A stretch of DNA of 64,000 nucleotides from Pseudomonas sp. NFR16 (GTDB lineage: Bacteria; Pseudomonadota; Gammaproteobacteria; Pseudomonadales; Pseudomonadaceae), in assembly GCF_900108875.1 (NCBI RefSeq), contig NZ_FNYJ01000001.1:868001-932000 (forward strand), in the 5' to 3' direction. The notes under the pieces were generated by a model that saw only the letters and a program-made list of their open reading frames with translations, made no database searches and had not been told where the DNA came from. The translations under genes and the position numbers were made by a program. Positions 8,012 through 17,384 of the stretch are shown piece after piece. The stretch's first letter is position 1, and each line of letters starts with the position of its first letter.

Positions 8012-10071
8012 CAGCGCGCTTCCGGCATCGCCTGAAACGGTGCTTCCTTATCGCTGCGCTCTTTCTTGACCCACGCCGCGCGACCCACCTTGATCGCATA
8101 GAACAGGATGCTCAGCACCACGAACAGGAACAGTGTGGTCAACGCTGCGTTGGTATAGGCGTTGAAGATCACGTGCTGCATCTGCTCGACGGTTTTCGCC
8201 GGCGCCAGAATCTGGCCAGCCTCGGCCGCCGCACTGTACTTCTTCGCCAGTGCCAGGAAACCAACGGCGGGGCTTGGGTCGAACAGCTTGATGAAACCGG
8301 CGGTCACGGTGCAGATCAGCAGCCACGACGCGGGCAGGATGGTGACCCAGGCGTACTGCTGGCGCTTCATCTTGATCAGCACCACCGTGGCCAGCATCAA
8401 CGCGATCCCGGCGAGCATCTGGTTGGAAATGCCGAACAGCGGCCACAAGGTGTTGATGCCACCCAGCGGATCGATCACGCCCTGGTACAGCAGATAACCC
8501 CACAACGCGACGCAACCACCGGTGCCAATCACGTTGGCAGTCCAGGATTCGGTGCGTTTCAGCGCGGGGACGAAGCTGCCGAGCAAGTCCTGCAGCATGA
8601 AACGACCGGCGCGGGTGCCGGCGTCTACGGCAGTCAGGATGAACAGCGCTTCGAACAGGATTGCGAAGTGGTACCAGAACGCCATGGTGTTCTGACCCGG
8701 CAGGACCTGGTGCAGGATCTGCGCGATGCCCACAGCCAGCGTCGGCGCACCACCGGCACGGGCCAGTACGGTATTTTCGCCGATGTCCTTTGCCACTGCG
8801 GTCAACGCATCGGGGGTGATGGCAAAGCCCCACGAGGTAATGGTCTGCGCGGCAGTCACCACGTCGCCACCCACCACAGCCGCAGGGCTGTTCATGGCGA
8901 AATAAACGCCCGGGTCGATCACCGAGGCAGCGACCATGGCCATGATTGCCACGAACGATTCCATCAGCATGCCGCCGTAACCGATGTAACGAGCGTTCTT
9001 CTCGTTATCCAGCAGTTTAGGCGTGGTGCCCGAAGAGATCAGGGCATGGAAGCCCGACACCGCGCCACAGGCAATGGTGATGAACAGGAACGGGAAAAGC
9101 GCACCTTTCCAGACCGGGCCAGTGCCGTCGGTGAACTGGGTCAGGGCCGGCATTTTCAACTCAGGGGCGAGGATCAGAATGCCGATCGCCAGCGCGACGA
9201 TGGTGCCGATCTTCAGGAACGTAGACAGGTAGTCACGGGGTGCCAGCAGCAGCCAGACCGGCAGCATGGCAGCCACGAAACCATAACCGACCAGCATCCA
9301 GGTGATCTGCACGCCGGTGAAGGTGAAGGCATGGGCCCACTCGGGGCTGGCCGCCACTTGGCCACCGGCCCAGATCGACAGCAGCAACAGCACCACGCCA
9401 ATGATGGAGATTTCACCGATCCGGCCCGGGCGGATGTAGCGCATGTACACGCCCATGAACATCGCAATCGGGATCGTCGCCAGCACGGTGAACATGCCCC
9501 ACGGGCTTTCGGCCAGGGCCTTGACCACGATCAGCGCCAGCACCGCGAGGATGATGATCATGATCAGGAAGCAGCCGAACAGTGCGATGGTGCCGGGGAT
9601 GCGGCCCATTTCTTCGCGGACCATGTCGCCCAGCGACCGGCCGTTCCGGCGGGTGGACAGGAACAGGATCATGAAGTCCTGTACCGCGCCGGCCAGCACC
9701 ACACCGGCGATCAGCCAGAGTGTGCCGGGCAGGTAGCCCATCTGCGCGGCCAGAACGGGACCGACCAGCGGGCCTGCACCGGCGATAGCGGCAAAGTGGT
9801 GACCGAAGAGGATGTGTTTGTTGGTGGGAACGTAGTCCAGTCCGTCATTGTTGATCACCGCGGGGGTCGCCCGGGTCGGATCGAGTTGCATGACGTGATT
9901 GGCGATGAACAGGCTGTAGTAGCGGTACGCAACCAGATAAATGGCAACGGCGGCGACGACAATCCAGAGTGCGTTGATGGCTTCACCGCGGCGCAGCGCG
10001 ACGACACCCAAGGCGCATGCCCCGAGGGCAGCGACGGCGAACCAACCCAGATGTTTGGTCAGTCGGGTCAT
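8011..10071 (-). CDS. cstA: CstA/BtsT-type carbon starvation transporter (peptide/pyruvate uptake)
   Basis: A 686-residue inner-membrane protein with about 16-18 hydrophobic helices. It shows the conserved CstA family blocks [40 protein letters not shown] and [16 protein letters not shown]. Known members are E. coli CstA (peptide, pyruvate) and BtsT (pyruvate/H+ symport); I cannot assign the substrate from sequence alone. The frame is open to 10095, but the ATG at 10071 has AGGAG 8 bases upstream. It is followed by ybdD in the same transcript and is divergent from a Cache-domain histidine kinase and LuxR-type regulator, which suggests substrate-sensing control as in BtsSR-BtsT. Confidence 0.93.
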   Translation of the reverse strand: MTRLTKHLGWFAVAALGACALGVVALRRGEAINALWIVVAAVAIYLVAYRYYSLFIANHVMQLDPTRATPAVINNDGLDYVPTNKHILFGHHFAAIAGAGPLVGPVLAAQMGYLPGTLWLIAGVVLAGAVQDFMILFLSTRRNGRSLGDMVREEMGRIPGTIALFGCFLIMIIILAVLALIVVKALAESPWGMFTVLATIPIAMFMGVYMRYIRPGRIGEISIIGVVLLLLSIWAGGQVAASPEWAHAFTFTGVQITWMLVGYGFVAAMLPVWLLLAPRDYLSTFLKIGTIVALAIGILILAPELKMPALTQFTDGTGPVWKGALFPFLFITIACGAVSGFHALISSGTTPKLLDNEKNARYIGYGGMLMESFVAIMAMVAASVIDPGVYFAMNSPAAVVGGDVVTAAQTITSWGFAITPDALTAVAKDIGENTVLARAGGAPTLAVGIAQILHQVLPGQNTMAFWYHFAILFEALFILTAVDAGTRAGRFMLQDLLGSFVPALKRTESWTANVIGTGGCVALWGYLLYQGVIDPLGGINTLWPLFGISNQMLAGIALMLATVVLIKMKRQQYAWVTILPASWLLICTVTAGFIKLFDPSPAVGFLALAKKYSAAAEAGQILAPAKTVEQMQHVIFNAYTNAALTTLFLFVVLSILFYAIKVGRAAWVKKERSDKEAPFQAMPEAR

Positions 10072-10182
10072 TGTGGGTCTCCTGCCCAAGCTCATGGCTT
10101 GTGGCGTAATTGTTATTGTTCGGTCCGGGGTAACGGAGCGTCGCCACTATCCACGCAGTTGTCAGCAAGAGAAATTCGTACT

Positions 10183-10204
10183 ACTACGGGATCAACTGCG
10201 TAGT
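10183..10204. promoter_or_regulatory. Candidate response-regulator operator between cstA and the kinase
   Basis: An inverted repeat, ACTACG then 10 bases then CGTAGT, lies in the 280-base divergent intergenic region, followed 3 bases later by a related ACGTAG. It is about 110 bases upstream of the cstA start. The arrangement fits a NarL/LuxR-type response regulator dimer site, but binding is inferred, not shown. Confidence 0.4.
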
Positions 10205-10353
10205 TTTACGTAGATGGCCAAAAGCCTGGACGACAGAATCTTCCGCGATCTGCACCACCGCTTTCGCAAGCAAGCCTGCCACGGGTGTCCAGCGTCAGCC
10301 ATTGCGTGTCTAATACTGCCCACAACACCCCGCCCCGCCGGACGTCCCCCACC

Positions 10354-11712
10354 ATGCAGCTGAAACACAAAATCGTCGCCCTCGGCCTGTTGCCGCTGAT
10401 CCTTGCCGTGTCGGTGATCTGCGCCTTGGTGATCGTGCAGAACCAGCGCCTGGGCGAACAACAGGCGCAGCTGATCGAAGACAGCATCCTGGCGAGCAAA
10501 CGTGCCGAGCTGAAAAACTACGTCGAAATGGCCATGAGCGCGCTGGCGCCCCTTTACGACAGCGGCCGCAACGACGAGCAGACCCAGCAGAAGGTCCTCG
10601 AGGAACTGTCGAAACTGAGCTTCGGCATCGACGGCTACTTCTTCGTCTACGACCAGAACGGCCGCAACCTGATGCACCCGCGCCAGGCCGCGCTGGTGGG
10701 CAAGGACCTGTGGAACATGACCGACCCGCAGGGCCTGCTGGTGATTCGCGCCCTGCTGCAGAGCGCTGAATCCGGCGACGGCTTTCAGCATTACGCCTGG
10801 GAAAAGCCGTCCACCGGCCAAGTCACCGACAAGCTCGCCCACGTGGTCATGCTCGATCGCTGGGGCTGGATGCTCGGCACCGGCATTTATCTGGAAGACG
10901 TCGAACGCGCCACCCAACAGGCGCGCAAGGAGGTCGCGCGGGGCATCTACGCGACCATGCTCGACATCGGCGCCGTGGCGCTGATCGCCGTGCTGCTGGT
11001 CTTCATCTGCGGCGTCACCCTCAACGCCAGCGAGCATCGCCTCGCCGACCGCAAGCTGCAGATGCTCAACCAACGGATCATGAACCTGCAGGAAGAAGAG
11101 CGCTCCCGGCTGTCTCGCGAGCTGCACGACGGCATCAGCCAGGTGCTGGTGTCGATCAAGTTTCAGTTCGAGCTGGCCGGGCTGCAACTGGAAGGCAACG
11201 ACCAGCGCGGCCTCGAGACCCTGCGTCAGGGGACCGAGCGGCTGGGTCAGGCGATCGGTGAAATCCGCACCATTTCCCATGACCTGCGCCCCTCGCTGCT
11301 CGACACCTTGGGGCTGGCGGCGGCCGTGACGCAACTGGTCTCCGAGTTCGAGCAGCAGAGCGGCCTGAACATCCACTACACCCACGACCTGAGCAACCTG
11401 AAGCTGGCCGAAGGGGCGCCGGTCGCCCTCTTCCGCATCCTTCAGGAGGCGTTGACCAATGTCGAGCGCCACGCCCAGGCGCAGAACGTCTACATCGACC
11501 TGCAGGGCAATAAACGTCAGGTGCAACTGACGGTGCGCGATGACGGTGTCGGCTTCAACGCCGATGTCGGCCATTTGCAGGAGATACAAGGCGGCATCGG
11601 GTTGCGTAATATTCGCGAGCGCGTCGAGCACTTCCATGGCCAGCTGAACCTGTATTCCGCACCGGGGCACAGCGAATTGACCGTGACCATGCCCGTCAGC
11701 GCAGCCGCATGA
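10354..11712 (+). CDS. Cache-domain sensor histidine kinase (NarX/HisKA_3 type)
   Basis: A 452-residue membrane kinase. One helix (residues about 8-28), then a periplasmic Cache domain (about 45-190; strings GIDGYFFVYDQNGRNLMHP and RWGWMLGTGIYLEDV are typical of single-Cache acid/small-carboxylate sensors), a second helix (about 203-225), a dimerisation/phosphoacceptor HisKA_3 helix with ELHDGISQ (H258) and a HATPase domain (NVERHAQAQNVYID, DDGVGFNADVG, GGIGLRNIRERV). It phosphorylates a LuxR-type partner, encoded 34 bases downstream. An upstream GTG at 10285 only adds a non-membrane tail, so the ATG at 10354 is preferred. Position opposite cstA suggests it senses a carboxylate such as pyruvate; that is inference. 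Confidence 0.92.
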   Translation: MQLKHKIVALGLLPLILAVSVICALVIVQNQRLGEQQAQLIEDSILASKRAELKNYVEMAMSALAPLYDSGRNDEQTQQKVLEELSKLSFGIDGYFFVYDQNGRNLMHPRQAALVGKDLWNMTDPQGLLVIRALLQSAESGDGFQHYAWEKPSTGQVTDKLAHVVMLDRWGWMLGTGIYLEDVERATQQARKEVARGIYATMLDIGAVALIAVLLVFICGVTLNASEHRLADRKLQMLNQRIMNLQEEERSRLSRELHDGISQVLVSIKFQFELAGLQLEGNDQRGLETLRQGTERLGQAIGEIRTISHDLRPSLLDTLGLAAAVTQLVSEFEQQSGLNIHYTHDLSNLKLAEGAPVALFRILQEALTNVERHAQAQNVYIDLQGNKRQVQLTVRDDGVGFNADVGHLQEIQGGIGLRNIRERVEHFHGQLNLYSAPGHSELTVTMPVSAAA

Positions 11713-11746
11713 TTCCATCCCTCCACACAGGAAGCCCGTTCCGATC

Positions 11747-12379
11747 ATGAGCGCCAGCCCGTCCATCCGCATCGCCCTGGTCGACGACCACTCTCTGGTT
11801 CGCGACGGCGTGCGCGCCCTGCTCTCGACCCGGCCGCTGTTCGAAGTGGTGGGTGAAGCGGAGAACGCCGCTCAGGCACTGACGATGTGCGAGGACGTCA
11901 AACCGCACATTCTGCTGGTCGACATCGGCCTGCAAGACATGAACGGCCTGGAACTGACCCAGCTGATTCGCCAGCGCTGCCCGGCCATCAAGATTCTGAT
12001 CTTGAGCATGTACGACAATCAGGAATACGTCGCGACGTCGATACGTGCCGGCGCCAGCGGTTACGTGCTCAAGAACGCCCCGTCGCGGGAAATCGTCGCC
12101 GCCATCGAAGCGATCGCCACAGGCGGCACGTTCTACAGCGCCGAGGTGACCCTGAAGCTGGTGTCGAAGAAAACCGAAGAAAACGAACTGACCCCGCGCG
12201 AGGTGCAAGTGCTGGTCGGGCTCGCCAAAGGCCTGGACAACAAGACCCTCGCGCGCGACCTGGCCATCAGCGTCCGGACGGTCGAAACCCACCGGCTGAG
12301 CATTCGCCGCAAGCTCAAGGTCGACAAACCGGCGGGCCTGGTGAAGTACGCGATGGAGCATGGGCTGCTGTTGCCGTGA
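11747..12379 (+). CDS. LuxR/FixJ-type response regulator
   Basis: A 210-residue DNA-binding response regulator. The receiver domain (residues about 8-125) carries the acidic pair D13/D14, phospho-acceptor D59 in LLVDIGLQD and K109-type lysine in GYVLKNAP. The C-terminal LuxR helix-turn-helix (about 148-205) contains LTPREVQVLVGLAKGLDNKTLA and SVRTVETHRLSIRRKL. It is cotranscribed with the Cache kinase (34-base gap), and its likely target is the divergent cstA-ybdD operon. It converges with the next two-component system, leaving a 20-base gap and no obvious terminator. Confidence 0.93.
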   Translation: MSASPSIRIALVDDHSLVRDGVRALLSTRPLFEVVGEAENAAQALTMCEDVKPHILLVDIGLQDMNGLELTQLIRQRCPAIKILILSMYDNQEYVATSIRAGASGYVLKNAPSREIVAAIEAIATGGTFYSAEVTLKLVSKKTEENELTPREVQVLVGLAKGLDNKTLARDLAISVRTVETHRLSIRRKLKVDKPAGLVKYAMEHGLLLP

Positions 12380-12399
12380 TCCATCGCGTTATTGCCGGG

Positions 12400-13905
12400 T
12401 CACGGGTGGTGTTCACCCTGACGCAATGCCTTTTCCGCGGTGTCCTGATCCACCGGCAAGGCGAACCTGAACGTGGCGCCTCGGCCGGGGACGTCGATCA
12501 GCTCGATGCGATGCCCGTGCAACTGCAGGATCTGGTGGACGATACGTAACCCCAGGCCGCCATCGCGACGCGCCCCGCCGATGTTGAAGGGCCGCAGGAA
12601 CAGGCTTTCGCGCAGTTCGGCGGCAATCCCCGGCCCGGTGTCGCTGACAATCACGTCGACGAAGTTGCCCCGGGGCAGCAGCGACACGCTCACCTCGCCC
12701 CCTTGCGGGGTGTGACGCACGGCGTTGTCGAGCAGGTTGGTGAGCACGCGTTCGATCAGCCCGAGATCGGCATGAACACCGGGCGTCGACGGCGCGAAGT
12801 GTGGCGTCAGCGTCAGCGAACGGGCTTCGGCCGCCAGTTCGAATTTCTCGAAGATGTCCTGCACCAGATCGGTCAATGAAAACCCTTCGATCACCGGCAC
12901 GACGAAACCGTGCTCCAGGCGCACCAGTTCGAGCAGCGATTGCGCCAGCCCGCCCACCTTGCGGCTCTGATCAAGCGCGATCCCCAGATAACGACGGCGC
13001 TCTTCGGCACTGAGGCTGGCGTCCTTGACCGACAACACTTCCAGATAGCCATGCAGCGACGCCAGCGGCGTGCGCAAGTCGTGGGAAATGTTCGCGACCA
13101 GTTCGCGGCGATCCTGGCTCTGCCGGGTCAAGGTCTGCCACTGCTCGCTCAGCCGGCTCTGCATCTGCTTGAACGTCGCATCCAGCACGGCAATCTCGTC
13201 GTGGCACTGCGGTGCGCGTTCGGTATCTTTCTCAGGGGGCGCCACCGGCGCAGCATTGATGTCGAACCCGCTCACCGAATTGGTCAGACGGCGCAGCGGG
13301 CGGGTGATCCAGCCAAACGCCGCGAGGCCGGCCAGCAGGCACAGCAAGGCGATCAGACCGATCGCCCACAGCGCTGTGCTCAGGGCTTCGCTGGTGGCGC
13401 CTCGCTCGACCAAGCGGTCATGGGCTTCGCCCAGCAGCACCACGTAGAGAAAGCCGGCGGGCTTGCCCATCACCATCAACGGCGCGGCGCTGAAGACCTT
13501 TCGGGCGGTCATGCTGCGCGGGTCATCGCCGAGGACCGGCAGCGGATCACCGGCCAGCAACCGGCGTACAGGCGCCAGATCCACACGGTCGCGCAGCACG
13601 CGGTCTCTGGGCGCGGCATCACCGACAATGCGCCCCGCATCGTCCAGAAGGTACACCTCGACACTGGGATTGACCCGCATCAACTGACTGAACAACTCGC
13701 GCACGGCGTCCGGCTTCAGGCCGTTGGCGTCCATCAGTTGGGTGTCACGGGCGATATGCTGCGCCAGATCCCGGGACAGGCCCTGCACCACTTCCAGCTC
13801 ATGCATCTTGCTCGAGCGCACCTGCAGCCAGACAGAGGTGCCGCAGCAGACCAGCAACAGCAGCGCGAACACCAGCGACAGGCGTTGGGTCAAGGTCATG
13901 TTCAC
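12400..13905 (-). CDS. OmpR-partner sensor histidine kinase
   Basis: A 501-residue membrane kinase: helix 1 (about 8-28), a periplasmic sensor region of about 130 residues without recognised motif, helix 2 (about 172-195), HAMP linker (TRPLRRLTNSVSGFD), HisKA with NISHDLRTPLASLHGYLEVL, and HATPase with LLDNAVRHTPQGGEV, DTGPGIA and GGLGLRIV. The preferred start is GTG at 13905, overlapping the regulator stop by four bases (GTGA); the ATG two codons later is also possible. It forms an operon with the OmpR-type regulator and is divergent from the msrB-dipZ-msrA genes, so it may sense oxidative damage in the envelope (inference). Confidence 0.92.
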   Translation of the reverse strand: MNMTLTQRLSLVFALLLLVCCGTSVWLQVRSSKMHELEVVQGLSRDLAQHIARDTQLMDANGLKPDAVRELFSQLMRVNPSVEVYLLDDAGRIVGDAAPRDRVLRDRVDLAPVRRLLAGDPLPVLGDDPRSMTARKVFSAAPLMVMGKPAGFLYVVLLGEAHDRLVERGATSEALSTALWAIGLIALLCLLAGLAAFGWITRPLRRLTNSVSGFDINAAPVAPPEKDTERAPQCHDEIAVLDATFKQMQSRLSEQWQTLTRQSQDRRELVANISHDLRTPLASLHGYLEVLSVKDASLSAEERRRYLGIALDQSRKVGGLAQSLLELVRLEHGFVVPVIEGFSLTDLVQDIFEKFELAAEARSLTLTPHFAPSTPGVHADLGLIERVLTNLLDNAVRHTPQGGEVSVSLLPRGNFVDVIVSDTGPGIAAELRESLFLRPFNIGGARRDGGLGLRIVHQILQLHGHRIELIDVPGRGATFRFALPVDQDTAEKALRQGEHHP

Positions 13906-14630
13906 AGCGCCTCTCCCAACGTGTCGCCAGGCTCGGCGAATTTATAGCCGCGCCCCCAGACCGTGAGGATGCGCAGCGGCTGCGCCGGATCCGCTTCGAT
14001 CTTCGCCCGCAGGCGGTTGATGTGGGTATTGACGGTGTGCTCATAGCCTTCGTGGTTGTAGCCCCACACCGAATTGAGCAGGTCCAGGCGTGAAAACACC
14101 TTGCCCGGTTGCCGAGCGAAGAAGTACAGCAGGTCGAACTCCCGGGGCGTGAGGTCCAGGACGCGGCCTTCCAGCGACGCCTCGCGGGTCAACGGGTCGA
14201 TGAACAGACCCGCGCTGGACAGGCTGCCAGCGTCCATCTTCAGGTTGCGCGCCATGGCGTCGACCCGGCGCAGCAGCGCCTTGACCCTGGCGACCAGCTC
14301 CATCATCGAGAACGGCTTGGCCAGATAATCGTCGGCGCCCAGCTCAAGGCCCAGAATCCGGTGCATTTCGCTGGAGCGCGCGCTGGTGATGATGATCGGC
14401 GTGTAGCGCGTCATGGCCCGCGCCCGACGACAGATTTCAAGGCCATCCACCCCTGGCAGCATCAGGTCGAGAATCAATGCGTCCCAGCCGCCTTGTTCGA
14501 GCAGACGCAGGCCTTTTTCGCCGTCAGCGCTGTGCACGACGTCGAAATGTTCGTCGCGCAGGTGCAGGCAGATCAGGTCGGCAATATGACTGTCGTCCTC
14601 GACCACCAGAATGCGTTTGGGCTGTTCCAT
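13902..14630 (-). CDS. OmpR/PhoB-type response regulator
   Basis: A 242-residue response regulator. The receiver domain (residues 5-120) has E11 D12 D13, phospho-acceptor D55 in LILDLMLPGVDG, the T/S switch in IIITSARS and K105 in DDYLAKPFS. A winged helix follows (about 140-235), with LTPREFDLLYFFARQPGKVF, SVWGYNHEGYEHTVNTHINR and the wing string TVWGRGYKFA. It is the first gene of the regulator-kinase operon. Its start is 176 bases from msrB, transcribed the other way. That arrangement is common when a system controls its neighbour. Confidence 0.93.
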   Translation of the reverse strand: MEQPKRILVVEDDSHIADLICLHLRDEHFDVVHSADGEKGLRLLEQGGWDALILDLMLPGVDGLEICRRARAMTRYTPIIITSARSSEMHRILGLELGADDYLAKPFSMMELVARVKALLRRVDAMARNLKMDAGSLSSAGLFIDPLTREASLEGRVLDLTPREFDLLYFFARQPGKVFSRLDLLNSVWGYNHEGYEHTVNTHINRLRAKIEADPAQPLRILTVWGRGYKFAEPGDTLGEAL

Positions 14631-14806
14631 GGAAAGTAAAACCTAACAGGCGCATCGATCGCGCGATGTCCCATTGTGCCGATTTCGACGCCGCGCAGTT
14701 ACCACGAATTGTTTAACTCTCGGTGAGGATTCCGGGAACAGACCGCCCCTAACCTTGGCTCATCGCAACAGGCCGCTCGTAATCGGCTGAGCAGAGGAGT
14801 CATGTC

Positions 14807-15325
14807 ATGCTTTCAAGAAGACAATTCATGGTGCTGAGCGGCGGCGCGGGTGTGGCGGCGATTGCCCTCGGCATGCTGCCCAAATTCGCCGATGGCCAGG
14901 CCCTTGTCGCACCAGACGCCCCGATCGGCAGCTTTGAAGTCAGTCACACTGACGATGAGTGGCACGCGCTGCTCAGCGACGATCAGTTTCAGGTGCTGCG
15001 CCGCGAGGCCACCGAAAGGCCCTACAGCAGCCCGCTGAACGAAGAGCACCGCAGTGGCACCTTCGCCTGCGCCGGTTGCCAGCTGCCGTTGTTTTCGTCG
15101 ACCACCAAATTCGACAGTCACACCGGATGGCCGAGCTTCTGGGCGCCGCTGGACAACGCCACCGCCATCCGCACCGACACCTCGTTCGGCGTCCTGCGCA
15201 AGGAGGTTCACTGCCGACGCTGTGGTGGGCATCTGGGCCACGTATTCACCGACGGCCCGAAGCCCACAGGACTGCGCTACTGCATGAATGGCCTGGCGAT
15301 GAGTTTTGCCGAGCAAACAACATGA
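14807..15325 (+). CDS. msrB: Exported peptide-methionine (R)-S-oxide reductase MsrB
   Basis: A 172-residue protein that reduces the R epimer of methionine sulfoxide in proteins. The N-terminus is an export signal with a twin-arginine-like start (SRRQFMVLSGGAG, then a moderately hydrophobic AAIALGML), so it should act in the periplasm. The MsrB domain occupies about residues 45-170, with two zinc-binding CxxC pairs (CAGC and CRRC), the HTGWPSFWAP block, GGHLGHVF, and catalytic C159 in RYCMNG. A strong AGAGGAG lies upstream of the ATG. It is the first gene of msrB-dipZ-msrA, although a REPIN separates it from dipZ. Divergent from the OmpR-type system. Most cellular MsrB proteins lack a signal, so this is an additional envelope form. 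Confidence 0.93.
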   Translation: MLSRRQFMVLSGGAGVAAIALGMLPKFADGQALVAPDAPIGSFEVSHTDDEWHALLSDDQFQVLRREATERPYSSPLNEEHRSGTFACAGCQLPLFSSTTKFDSHTGWPSFWAPLDNATAIRTDTSFGVLRKEVHCRRCGGHLGHVFTDGPKPTGLRYCMNGLAMSFAEQTT

Positions 15326-15334
15326 CAACCGATG

Positions 15335-15469
15335 TGTAGGAGCGTGGCTTGTCCCGCGATCTGCCGGGGACCGGCAGCAAACCCGGTGCGTGCGGTGTGT
15401 CTGGGACAACGCGTTATCTGAATGCGTGACGACTTAGTCGCCGATTTCCGGACAAGCCACGCTCCTACA
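15335..15469. repeat. REPIN: two REP elements in inverted orientation
   Basis: A perfect 20-bp inverted repeat (15335-15354 and 15450-15469) flanks about 95 bases. The arm begins TGTAGGAGCGTGGCTTGTCC, the form of Pseudomonas REP sequences, and the same arm recurs near 27660-28007. It lies between msrB and dipZ. The RNA could fold into a long hairpin and attenuate or stabilise the message; mobilisation by a RAYT transposase is established for the family but no RAYT gene is in this window. Confidence 0.85.
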
Positions 15470-15517
15470 ACGTCTTGCGTTGCTATCGAACTGCATTTAT
15501 CTGAACGGAATAAAACC

Positions 15518-17356
15518 ATGCTCCTGATCATCCTCGCCTACCTCGGCGGCGTGCTGACCATCGTCAGCCCGTGCATCCTCCCGGTTCTGCCGTTTGTCTT
15601 TGCACGCACCGGCCAGCCGTTCGTGCGCAGCGGCTTGCCGTTGCTGGTCGGCATGGCCGTCACCTTCGCGCTGGTGGCGACCCTGGCGGCGGTCGGCGGT
15701 GGCTGGGTCGTCCAGCTCAACCAGTACGGCCGCGGCCTGGCGCTGATTTTCGTGGCGCTGTTCGGCCTCACCTTGCTGCTGCCCAGGCTGGCTGAGCGCC
15801 TGACCCGACCGCTGGTGGCGGCGGGCAGTCGCCTGACCGAAACTGCCTCGACGGGTGCCGGGCCGAGCGTCTGGGCCTCGTTCATGATCGGCGTGGCCAC
15901 CGGCCTGCTGTGGGCGCCCTGTGCCGGGCCGATTCTGGGTCTGGTCCTGACCGGCGCGGCGCTCCAGGGCGCAAGCATCGGAACGACGATTCTGCTGTTG
16001 GCCTACGCCGCCGGTGCCGCCACTTCGCTGGCCCTCGCCTTGTTGGTGGGCGGCAAAGTGTTTGCCGCCATGAAGCGCTCGCTGGGTGCGGGTGAATGGA
16101 TTCGTCGAGGCCTGGGCGCCGCGATGCTCGCCGGCGTTGCCGCCATCGCGCTGGGCCTTGATACCGGCGTGCTGACAAAGATTTCCACGGCCTCCACCGG
16201 TGGACTGGAGCAAGCGCTGGTGGGGAGACTGTCCGGGGATTCCCACCCGAGGAACCTCGCCGAAGGCGGCGCGATGATGGCGCAGAACGTTCCGGGCGGT
16301 GACGGCCCTGGCGATGCGGGTCCGGACAGCCCCGGCATGCAGGCGTCCGGCGCCATGATGATGGCGGCGAAGAACACCGCCCCACGCCTGCCGGTGGAAG
16401 GCCAACTGCCTGCGCTCGACGGCGCCGTGCAATGGTTGAACAGCGCGCCGCTGACCGCCGCGCAGCTCAAGGGAAAAGTGGTGTTGGTGGATTTCTGGAC
16501 CTACTCCTGCATCAACTGCCTGCGCAGCCTGCCCTACGTCAAGGCGTGGGCCGACAAGTACCGTGATCAGGGCCTGGTGGTGATCGGCGTGCACGCGCCG
16601 GAGTTCGCTTTCGAGCGTGACGTGAAAAACGTGACCAAAGCCATGGCTGATCTGGGCATCGACTATCCGGTCGCTGTCGACAACGACTATGCCATCTGGC
16701 GGGCGTTCGATAACCAGTACTGGCCCGCTCACTATTTTGCCGATGCCAAGGGCCAGATCCGGTATCACCATTTTGGTGAAGGCGCGTATGACGAATCCGA
16801 GCGGGTGATTCAGACCCTGCTGCGCGAAGCCGGCCAGACGCAGATCAGCACTGATCTGATCGACGCCAGCGGCCAGGGTGTGCAACAGGCGGCGGACATG
16901 GGTGACGTCAAATCGCCGGAAACATACCTGGGCTACGATCGCGCCGAAAACTTCGTGTCCCAGGGCGGCGCCCGGCATGACCAGCCCTTGAGCTACACCA
17001 CCCCGCCCACGCTGGCCCTGAACAGTTGGGGCCTGGAAGGACAGTGGAACATCGGCGCCGAGCGGATCAGTCTCGCCGCACCGGGCGGCAAGATCAGCTA
17101 CCGCTTCCACGCCCGCGACCTGCACCTGGTGCTGGGCCCGGGCAGTGACGGCAAGCCGCTGCGCTTCAAGGTTTCGGTCGATGGCAAGGCGCCTGCCGAA
17201 GCCCACGGCACCGACGTTGCGCCGGACGGGAGCGGCACGGTGACCGAACAGCGCCTGTATCAACTGCTGCGTCAACCCGGCGACATCGCCGATCACACCT
17301 TCACCATCGAATTCAGCGATCCGGGCGTCTCTGCTTACGCCTTCACGTTCGGTTGA
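15518..17356 (+). CDS. dipZ: DipZ-type thiol-disulfide transporter: CcdA domain + thioredoxin domain
   Basis: A 612-residue inner-membrane protein. Residues 1-240 form a CcdA/DsbD-gamma-like module of about six helices with the two redox prolyl-cysteine motifs SPCILP (near residue 18) and WAPCAGP. Residues about 295-470 are a TlpA/DipZ-type periplasmic thioredoxin domain with the active site SCINC (C331 and C334). The C-terminal 120 residues resemble the beta-rich DipZ end domain (ISYRFHARDLHLVLGP). The protein is expected to move electrons from cytoplasmic thioredoxin to periplasmic thiols, here probably MsrB and MsrA. An upstream open stretch to 15422 lies in the REPIN and is not used; the ATG at 15518 starts the first helix. 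It is 28 bases upstream of msrA. Confidence 0.92.
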   Translation: MLLIILAYLGGVLTIVSPCILPVLPFVFARTGQPFVRSGLPLLVGMAVTFALVATLAAVGGGWVVQLNQYGRGLALIFVALFGLTLLLPRLAERLTRPLVAAGSRLTETASTGAGPSVWASFMIGVATGLLWAPCAGPILGLVLTGAALQGASIGTTILLLAYAAGAATSLALALLVGGKVFAAMKRSLGAGEWIRRGLGAAMLAGVAAIALGLDTGVLTKISTASTGGLEQALVGRLSGDSHPRNLAEGGAMMAQNVPGGDGPGDAGPDSPGMQASGAMMMAAKNTAPRLPVEGQLPALDGAVQWLNSAPLTAAQLKGKVVLVDFWTYSCINCLRSLPYVKAWADKYRDQGLVVIGVHAPEFAFERDVKNVTKAMADLGIDYPVAVDNDYAIWRAFDNQYWPAHYFADAKGQIRYHHFGEGAYDESERVIQTLLREAGQTQISTDLIDASGQGVQQAADMGDVKSPETYLGYDRAENFVSQGGARHDQPLSYTTPPTLALNSWGLEGQWNIGAERISLAAPGGKISYRFHARDLHLVLGPGSDGKPLRFKVSVDGKAPAEAHGTDVAPDGSGTVTEQRLYQLLRQPGDIADHTFTIEFSDPGVSAYAFTFG

Positions 17357-17384
17357 GTTCCGTCTCGCGTCAGGAGTGTCAGAC

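Noticed and set aside
8173..10203. A 676-codon open frame on the plus strand opposite cstA
   Set aside because: It is the antisense of the CstA coding sequence, common in GC-rich DNA. Its composition is rich in Gln, His, Arg and Asp, with no domain or plausible start context, while the minus strand has a complete CstA.
12380..12399. Terminator between the two convergent two-component systems
   Set aside because: The 20-base space has no GC hairpin with a T run on either strand, so any termination must be factor dependent or inside the neighbouring genes.
14653..14668. CATCG / CGATG inverted repeat before msrB as a response-regulator site
   Set aside because: The arms are only 5 bp in GC-rich DNA, and OmpR-type regulators usually bind direct repeats; too weak to claim.
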